Positions 57,424 through 64,000 of a stretch of DNA of 64,000 bases are shown one piece after another. This stretch comes from Micrasema longulum. Its lineage: Eukaryota > Arthropoda > Insecta > Trichoptera > Brachycentridae. The position numbers and the translations under genes are program-made. Each line of letters opens with the position of its first letter. Position 1 is the stretch's first letter. Under the pieces are notes generated by a model, which made no database searches, was not told where the DNA came from, and worked only from the letters and a program-made list of their open reading frames with translations. The stretch lies in NCBI GenBank assembly GCA_022494885.1, contig JAGVSM010000509.1:18978-82977 (forward strand). The letters are read 5' to 3'.

Positions 57424-58495
57424 AAGTAATTTTGTATTTATCGCTTTATTTCAATGCTTTACCCGATTTAAGTCAAATATGCGCCGTTCTATTCGGTAAC
57501 TTGTTGCCAACGAGAATCCAACTTTATAATGCCCCTTTTGTAAAAGCCCTTGTCTCTATTGGAAAAAAAAACTCGGACAACCCATTTTCACAGGCCTCTA
57601 TGGGGGCCAAATTTGTACCCCTAAGCGCGTTGGCCATAGACAGGAACAGGTGGTAATTACTCGGTGCCAGGTCCGAACTATAGGGTGGATGCATAAGAAC
57701 TTCCCATTCGAGCACCCGGAGCTTCTGGCGCGTCATCAAAGATGTGTGCGGCCTGGCGTTGTCCTGATGAAACACGATTCCTCTCGTATTCACCAATGTT
57801 GGCCGCTTCTGTTGGATCGCCAGCTTCAAACGGTCGAGTTGTTTACAGTAGAGGGCAGAATTGAGCGTTTGGCCATAGGGGAGCAGCTCATAGTAGAGTA
57901 TTCCCTGCCAATCCCACCAAACACACAGCAACACCTTCCGTCAGTCCTGGCTTGGCCACGGTCTGCGCCGCTCGTTGGCTTTCGGCCGCGATCTCTGCCG
58001 CTTGACATTGTAGTAAGAGACCCACTTTTCATCACCAGTCACTATCCGCTTCATAATTGGGTCGATTTTGTTGCGATTCAGCAGCGATTCGCAGATGTAA
58101 ATTCGGCCAGTGAGGTTTTTTTGCATCAGCTGGTGTGGCACCCAAACATCAAGCTTTTTTTAAAATTCAGCCTTCTCAAAATGGTTCAAAATGGTTCAAA
58201 ATGGTTCAAAATGGTTTTATGATCGATATTCAGCTTCTGGGCGATGCTACAACTGGTAACATGGCTGTCTATCTCGATATTGTTTATGTTTTTATCTAAA
58301 TTTTCGACGACAGGCCTGCCAGAGCGTGGTGCATCATTCAGCTCGACTATACCAGAACGTAATCACTCGAACTCACTGTTGTGCAGCATGAACCGAAAGA
58401 GTATCGGCCCCGTATGCATCTTAAATTTTTTTTGGTCTCTTTTGACGCGTTTTTCCCTTTCAAATAGTAAAAATATGTTAAGGAATGGACATTAA
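57424..58495 (-). pseudogene. Hsmar1-type mariner transposase, degenerate
   Basis: Minus-strand blocks in order: DAPRSGRPV; SIAQKLNIDHKTILNHFE (second DNA-binding helix region); KLDVWVPHQL (WVPHEL motif); DPIMKRIVTGDEKWVSYYN (first catalytic Asp); a stop; VLLCVWWDWQGILYYELLP; RGIVFHQDNARPHTS (second Asp); PPYSSDLAPSNYHLF, where the third catalytic Asp of SDYH is Asn; and FTKGALYSWILVGN. The linker and WVPHEL wording fit Hsmar1/SETMAR-type mariners. At least three stops or frameshifts. Terminal repeats were not recognised. The 190-codon frame on the plus strand is an antisense shadow. Confidence 0.9.
58176..58215. repeat. Decamer repeat expanded within mariner coding sequence
   Basis: TCAAAATGGT occurs four times, perfectly and in tandem, between the DNA-binding region and WVPHQL. 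Extra units change the reading frame because ten is not a multiple of three. Confidence 0.95.
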
Positions 58496-58499
58496 AAAT

Positions 58500-59030
58500 A
58501 TGTCGTTTACTAAAAGGGAAAGAATTAGAATATAATTAAAAAAGTCAATAAATAAAATATTGATGATAAAAATATAGTTAATTTAGGTAACTTGCGTGAA
58601 TGATGCGATTTTAAAATTCAAAAAGACGAAAAAAGATAACGAATATATTTTTAAATTTTCAGACTTACGCACTTGTCCTTTAGAACGCTTAACTTTTCAG
58701 CCAACGCGATTTTACAAGTGCGTCTCAACAAGTATGATATTATATAGTCGAGCAGTCTCTGGTTTTCCGTCTAGCGCATAATCGGACTGAGCACCGATGC
58801 GCTAAATATTAAACCGTATTATACTCATATCACGTCACTTCAAACTAATTAAAAATCAGAAACAGAGGTGTGATAATATGCAAATAGCGGGATTCGGCGG
58901 CGGAGAATCCCGAGCGCCGAGCGGGCGCGCACGTGTTGAAGCATAATGCATTTCGGCAGATCTCACATTCCGTAAAATACAATAACATGTTCACGTAAAC
59001 TCAGGTAGACATTGAAATTTATAGAAACAC
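58500..59030. other. No gene; compact CpG-rich block
   Basis: 58881-58935 is sharply GC-rich (GCGGGATTCGGCGGCGGAGA, CGAGCGCCGAGCGGGCGCGC). It contains a GGGATTC/GAATCCC hairpin, with ATGCAAAT just before and an E-box CACGTG just after. It could be regulatory; no gene start is seen beside it. Confidence 0.4.
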
Positions 59031-59034
59031 AGAG

Positions 59035-59345
59035 GGAAAACATTTTGAAGAAGGGAATATGGAAGTCTAAGCATTTACAGGGTTCATTACCTGTCATTAG
59101 CTGGTTTAACTGGGCACTTTACACACTGCGTAAAATTCACAATTTCGCCTTTGTTTGAGCATCCATATTTCTTCACTTCTTTCATCCGTTGATTTTATTG
59201 AAGTAAAAGAGCCAAAACCTTTATTGTTGTTAAGAGATTCATCTGACTGAATAATATCATATATTAGGCAACGCCTGAAAACAATTTTCCAAATTTTATA
59301 CATCATATTGGACCAGTTGGTATAAATACGAACTTTTTAGTGTGT
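59035..59345 (-). repeat. Rep390 copy (c-d-e-f-a-b), left half of inverted pair
   Basis: Minus strand: ACATTTGGACACACTAAAAA, CCAACTGGTCCAA, GTTTTCAGGCGTTGCC, AATCTCTTAACAACAATAAA, AATATGGATGCTCAAACAAA, AATGACAGGTAATGAACCCT, then a and b (GAAAATGTTTTCCCTCTG region). Its 66-codon frame (59306-59106) is open, but see the rejected list. Confidence 0.85.
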
Positions 59346-59354
59346 CCAAATGTT

Positions 59355-59580
59355 GAATGGTAAATGTTTGCCTACGTTACACAGTGTGTAAAGTGACCAC
59401 TTTAATCAGCCAATGACAGATTACAAGCCCTGTTAATGCCTAGACTTCCATATATTCTCTTCTGAAAAATATTTTCGTACTCTGTTCCGATAAATTTTAA
59501 TATAATAACTCCCTAGGGAGAGAAATGTTATGTCTACGAACATTTGGACATACACAAAACAAGTTAACATATTACGAAAA
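59355..59580 (+). repeat. Rep390 copy (f-a-b-c), right half of inverted pair
   Basis: Plus strand: ACACAGTGTGTAAAGTGACC, CAGCCAATGACAGATTACAA, GCCCTGTTAATGCCTAGACT, TACTCTGTTCCG, ACTCCCTAGGGAGAGAAATG, ACGAACATTTGGACATACAC. Here c follows b, while in the adjacent inverted copy c precedes d. Together they give the circular order. Confidence 0.85.
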
Positions 59581-59584
59581 ATCA

Positions 59585-59960
59585 ATTATAACGCTGGCGC
59601 TATTTTTATTGCTAAAATAATGTATGTGAGAAATATATTTAACAGTATCAATTCACATATAATTATATGTATAAACAAATTGTAATATTTGCATGTGTCC
59701 TGCGTGAGACGGGAAATCGATGTCTAATCAAACAAAGTGACGTGTTACCTACCGTAAGTGAAGTTTGTGAGGTTACATTTTACAATAAATTGCATTTTAT
59801 TACTAGAGGGTGAACTAGATACGGTGTCGCGTTATCATGCATAATCTCCTGGGATAGATTTCCTATTGGGTCAAAATACATTACTACCGTAAGCAAAACA
59901 AGACTGCGATAAATTCGGAGGCAAACGAAAGACGACGAGTACTTAAGTTTTTTTGTCAGT
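59585..59960. other. No recognisable feature
   Basis: AT-rich; nothing supported. Confidence 0.45.
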
Positions 59961-59965
59961 TAGTG

Positions 59966-60120
59966 TGTAATGGTCCTGTGGTAGTGTGGCGGGCTCACGG
60001 GTCAGATGTTAGGTCGGAGGTTCGAGGCCCGCTCTAGTACAATTAGATGACTATTTCGATCATTAAGTTAACAAGATGAAAATTGACAAAAATTACATAA
60101 ATCTCAAGGACGCAAATGTT
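59966..60120 (+). repeat. SINE-A copy 4
   Basis: Head TAATGGTCCTGTGGTAGTGT, CGGGCTCACGGGTCAGA, B box GGAGGTTCGAGGCCCG, end AAATCTCAAGGACGCAAATG. It converges on the 3' end of the minus-strand LINE; both share the (TTTA)n at 60122-60142. Confidence 0.8.
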
Positions 60121-60121
60121 A

Positions 60122-61090
60122 ATTTTATTTATTTATTTATTAACGGACACTGTCCATGTATACAATATATAAGGTTTAAATATTACAATAAAAGAATAGT
60201 TTAAAACATTTAAAGAAAAAAGAAAGAAGCATTGACAAACATAAGGGACATCGAGACAAGATCTGGACTATTTATTTAGTACTCGTTTAAATCGTTGTAA
60301 ACTTAAACCAAAAAAAGTCCAGATCTTGTCTTGAGTTAACAATACTACAAAGGCGGGTCATTGGAGAATTTAGGCCATAGTTTGTTCTATGCTGATCGAT
60401 GAACAGTACTTCATTGTTTCTCAATCTACGAGTCGGAATATTGAATTTACTTGTCCCAGTAATGATGGAACATCGATTTTACCATTTAGTATGCCGAACA
60501 TATATATGGAGTCAATATTAGTTCTACGTTTTGTAGACTAGAAATATATAACATTGACTCTATTTCAGCATAAGAATAATTATCTCTCTCTAGTCCGAGC
60601 ATCCACGCTATTTTTCGAAGCAAGCGATGTTGGACTGATTCAATGTGATTTATACGATTGACATAGAATGGAGACCAGATCACTGAGGCATATTCAAGAA
60701 GAGGGCGAACAGTTGAGCAATAAAGAGTTTTGATTGTACGGACATTAGTAAAATCAGAGGATATTCTATTAATGAAGCCAAGTAATTTCAGTGATTTATT
60801 TACTGTATTATCTATATGCTCGTTGTATGTCAGTTTATAGTCCAAAACAACTCCCAAATCTCTGATGGACTTAACTACATCAATTTTGGAGTTTTCTCAT
60901 AGGTACTCGAAGGAAATTGGTTGTTTTGTTCTATGAAATGACAATATTTTGCATTTTTTAATAAATAAATAAATTAGTTCTAATTTATTGACTTTACACC
61001 ATCGGTTAAAAGAGTTAATGTCTGATTGAAGAAGAAAGCAGAATTTTGATTTTAAACATAAAACAGAAGATAGGTCACATCTATTAATTT
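60122..61090 (-). mobile_element. Jockey-like LINE remnant with 3' tail
   Basis: From 61040 downward: LLQSDINSFNRWCKVNKLEL, KCKILSFHRTKQPISFEYL, stop, ENSKIDVVKSIRDLGVVLD. The 123-codon frame 60857-60486 follows (DYKLTYNEHIDNTVNKSLKL, TVRPLLEYASVIWSPFYVNR). In another frame come NIPTRRLRNNEVLFIDQHRT, NYGLNSPMTRLCSIV and SRQDLDFFWFKF, ending at TAA (60287-60289). The RT catalytic part is absent. The 3' tail is (AAAT)n on the minus strand. It differs from the LINE at 8470 in sequence. Confidence 0.85.
60252..60336. other. Inverted repeat around a LINE stop codon
   Basis: GAGACAAGATCTGGACT (60253-60269) mirrors AGTCCAGATCTTGTCTT (60318-60334). The arms are about 16 bp with a loop of about 48 nt, and the loop contains the LINE stop codon. 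It could be an RNA structure in the LINE transcript or an incidental duplication. Confidence 0.8.
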
Positions 61091-61094
61091 GTTA

Positions 61095-61590
61095 ACTTTT
61101 ATCATATATTAAAATGTAATTGCCTAGATTGGAACGGGGTATGTATCCTTGTTAGCTGGGCAAAGTGAACGTAAAATTATATTTTTGATAAAAGGTGTAA
61201 ATAAATAAATAAATTTAAAAAATTAAAAAAAACATCGAAAAAAATTCATTCAGGGTGGGATACTTGGATACGTGGATACTTTAAAAATTTACATTAAAAA
61301 AATATTTTTGTTTTTTAAAATACGATCATCATTTTTTTTAAATATGTACATGTATTTTTATTTATTCAATTTAAGTACTGCTTATATTCTTATTTCTGTG
61401 ATTAATAATTATAAAAAAAAAAACATGATACGATGAGCAAATATGCATTTTTTAATTCTGAAAATCAAACTATATTTGGAAGTTACGTGCTTGTGATGTA
61501 TGCCCTCAAAACTCAAACAGATACATTTAATATTTATTTACGTAATTATCACCTATTCAAACTAATGTTTCCCAAAAAGATAGTTGGAAT
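61095..61590. other. No gene; simple (TAAA)n
   Basis: AAATAAATAAATAAATTTAA at about 61199-61218 is the only distinct tract. Confidence 0.45.
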
Positions 61591-61594
61591 AGAA

Positions 61595-61985
61595 GTTTGG
61601 TAACATAGGGACGCAATGAGGAAGTTCAGCCCTAAGGGAAATTGGATATACGAGTAAAGCATGTATTCTTACAAGCGGTCAAAATTAGAGCATTCAATTG
61701 TACGGCGAAGTTTCTTGTATAAAAAAATTTAAAAAACGATTTTAATAAAAGCTACTTTGTATGACGTAACTAGTTCTTTTGAATCAACCACCGATAAGAG
61801 AATCGTGATAGGTTTCCGGTTAACGTTAAGTCCACTGACAAATCAGCAGAACTTATCAAGAAGAAGGGAAGAGAACTTTAGACGTCATTTGCAAAACACA
61901 AAACTTTAAAAAATCATAGGGCTGATAATACGATACATGTTCATTTTTTTTAACTTTTGACTTAGTTTAATAGTCTTTTAATATG
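61595..61985 (-). repeat. Rep-R, left-half copy
   Basis: CAGCCCTAAGGGAAATTGGA, AAGTTTCTTGTATAAAAAAA, ACTAGTTCTTTTGAATCAAC and GGGCTGATAATACGATACAT are inverted matches to 54555-54870. Direct flank ACTTAGTTTAATAG matches the start CTAAACTAA near 54540. Confidence 0.75.
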
Positions 61986-61989
61986 ATCT

Positions 61990-63380
61990 GATCTGATCTG
62001 TCTTTCCTTTTCAAAATTTTAAACAATTTTATCGATAGTCCATATCTCTTGGAGCGTATTTCAATCAATGGTCCCGTAAAGTCAACGCGACAAGTTCATT
62101 GCCCAAAAATAATTATGTTCAAAACTCGTTTATTTATCGTAGCTGCTCCAAATTTAATTTACTTTGTCCCCATTTAGATATTTTAATACAAAATTTTGTG
62201 ACTTCAAAAAAAACTTTTGGAAACGCTGTAAAATAAAACATTTGTCAGTGTGTAATAAGTTTATGTTCCTTTAATTATGTTTATTTTATTATAATATCAA
62301 AATTTTGAATCGATCAACTATATTATGAAAATCCCTTTCCTCCACTCCTCCACTCTATTTCCTCATCCCCTAACCTTCTTACGAGCTCTTTTTATTTCTT
62401 ATGTTTTATATAATATATTATTTTTCTCTTTACTGTGTAACATGTTCTCTCATTATATTTGTGAAAAACTTTAACTGGATGTATGTACTATTTTTTATAT
62501 TTTGTATTCTTATATAACAACTGTTGTTTTTCCTTAATAAATAAAAATAAATAAAAATAAAATATATAAATAAAAAAATTAAAAACCACTGATCTTCATC
62601 GTTGTTGCTGAGGCATTCCCAACTCCCAGTTTACGAGAAAATGCGGGAAAGTGAGTCGTTAATCATTAACGAGCCAAAGAAACTAGGTCCGGGTGTGAGT
62701 GAACCAACCAATTAGTACGTTACAAACTCGGACACTTCGGTGAAAATTCGCAACTTAGTAACACGGAGAAATTCAGGGGGAGTAATTCAATCGATAAGCA
62801 ATTCATATTATAAAAAGAAGACTTCACCGTCTGAGTAAAAAATCACATTAATTAATAATGTAATTTCTGGCGATCGTGAGGAAGGTGTCTGCCGGGAGAG
62901 AAAAGCACTTACCTGGAACAAAGCAAACGAATAATTAGAACAAATTACATTACTGACATACTTAATGGAGATGGAATTAAGGAACATAATCACTCGGAGA
63001 TAAATTCGCTTCAAATGTGCCTATCCAGGGCATACATGAATTAAGAATGATGTAAGCCGAGGCACGGTTTGTAAGTTTGAGGAATAATTAATAGAACACA
63101 TAATATATGTAGCGTAATAATTTTACACATTAAGATGTAATGTGAGGGAAACATTTTTTGACAATTTTTGTTCGAGTCTCATGATTGTTCTTTTTGGTTT
63201 TATTTACATAACTTGTTTGTATTTGTTTACTTGTACTTGAGTAATAATTTTAAAACATATAAAAAAAAAATACAATTCAATACGTATTAAGGGCGATAAA
63301 GATCCTTCCCAGACAATATATTTAGTTTGCATGGTTGCTCATATATATATATATACGTATATTTATTTATTTATTTATAT
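61990..63380. other. Gene-free; one unique balanced patch
   Basis: Triple ATCTG unit near 61985-61999, (TA)n and (TTTA)n at 63343-63379. 62590-62780 is GC-balanced and not repeated in the window. No supported frame. Confidence 0.45.
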
Positions 63381-63384
63381 AAAC

Positions 63385-63741
63385 AAGGTGTTTTAGAGCC
63401 AGACCGCGAAACTTTAGAGGAACATTCCAAAATATTATTTTTCAAAAATTCATTTTTAATATGAAAAAAACTTTATTATAATTTGAAAATGGCGTCAATC
63501 CTTAATGTCTCGGACTAGCATCTCTTCCACAGACCCCTACTCCTGCCCTAACTACCCGCTTAGCTAGTCCGCGTTCGGTGGGTATCGCTTCGTTGGTCAA
63601 ATACGTTTTTAATATATATTTTTTTTAAAGTTGAATTTAAAAATGCGATTTTCCAAATAATGAATTAGGATATTTGAAAAAATACATCATTAAATATGCT
63701 TCTCTGAAGTTTTTGCGGTATGGGCCCTGAAAAACCGTGTA
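63385..63741. mobile_element. Foldback MITE with GGTGTTTTAGAGCC ends
   Basis: The left end AAGGTGTTTTAGAGCCAGAC then CGCGAAACTTTAGAGG mirrors the right end CTCTGAAGTTTTTGCGGTAT then GGGCCCTGAAAAACCGTGT. The arms are about 42 bp with several mismatches. The interior holds CTCGGACTAGC and GCTAGTCCGCG, a second inverted pair around 63509-63571. Non-coding, about 357 bp. Confidence 0.8.
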
Positions 63742-64000
63742 TATTAAATTAATTGCAACGTTAATTTTTTTATGTTTAATCAATCTGAAAATTTTACTAA
63801 TGAAACCTATAATTTATTGATACGAAAATAAAGCTATTTGGACATTTCCATGATATAAATTTTGTTAAAATTTGTACTGTAAGTACTAATTGGTATTATG
63901 CTAAACAGGTGTGTTTTTATTTATCATTCCAGCAAATTTGATGACGCGAATATTCCGGCAGTGATATTGCACCCGGGGTGAAATAGACCGACTAATGGGT

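Noticed and set aside
57650..58222. 190-codon plus-strand frame
   Set aside because: It is antisense to the mariner transposase blocks read on the minus strand; its length is due to the GC-richer coding remnant.

Overview
The window is eukaryotic and most likely from an insect. It is strongly AT-rich, has no prokaryote-style gene layout, and is packed with decayed mobile elements of classes common in insects: mariner and Tc1 elements, Jockey/CR1-like LINE tails, tRNA-derived SINEs, foldback MITEs and a THAP-bearing DNA transposon. I cannot fix the order or species from sequence alone. I found no host protein gene that I can name anywhere in the 64 kb. It reads as a large intergenic stretch, a very long intron, or a repeat-rich chromosome region. 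Three short stretches (39127-39570, 44500-44791, 49760-50045) look somewhat coding-like and are recorded as unassigned.

Layout. 1-7 kb: a mariner corpse with both terminal inverted repeats (18-1131), a palindromic TA-flanked MITE (2243-2582), a CR1-like LINE tail (3679-3942), two adjacent foldback MITEs, and a LINE tail joined to a mariner-superfamily transposase tail (5032-6250). 8.5-10.4 kb: the best-preserved element, a 5'-truncated Jockey-like LINE with a nearly complete reverse transcriptase. 11.6-28 kb: foldback elements, a second mariner tail, two remnants of another LINE, SINEs, and an 886-bp foldback element flanked by TTAA. 28-41 kb: mostly unannotatable AT-rich DNA with SINEs, LINE tails and two sister hairpin MITEs. 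41-46 kb: nested insertions, namely a MITE inside a LINE tail, a MITE inside a mariner tail, and a large foldback. 46.5-55 kb: two copies of a THAP-exon transposon, a minisatellite abutting a SINE, and a Tc1-like element carrying a nested SINE. 55-64 kb: more copies of the main repeat, an Hsmar1-type mariner pseudogene, a LINE remnant and a terminal foldback MITE.

Most distinctive signal. A family of about 390 bp (called Rep390 here) occurs at least ten times. Its landmarks follow one circular order, but different copies start and stop at different points, some copies contain the junction, and several are fused head-to-head. It resembles no element class I can name. The elements do not cooperate as a system; the window is a stratified record of insertions, and several nestings give relative ages. 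All transposases and all but one reverse-transcriptase frame are broken.
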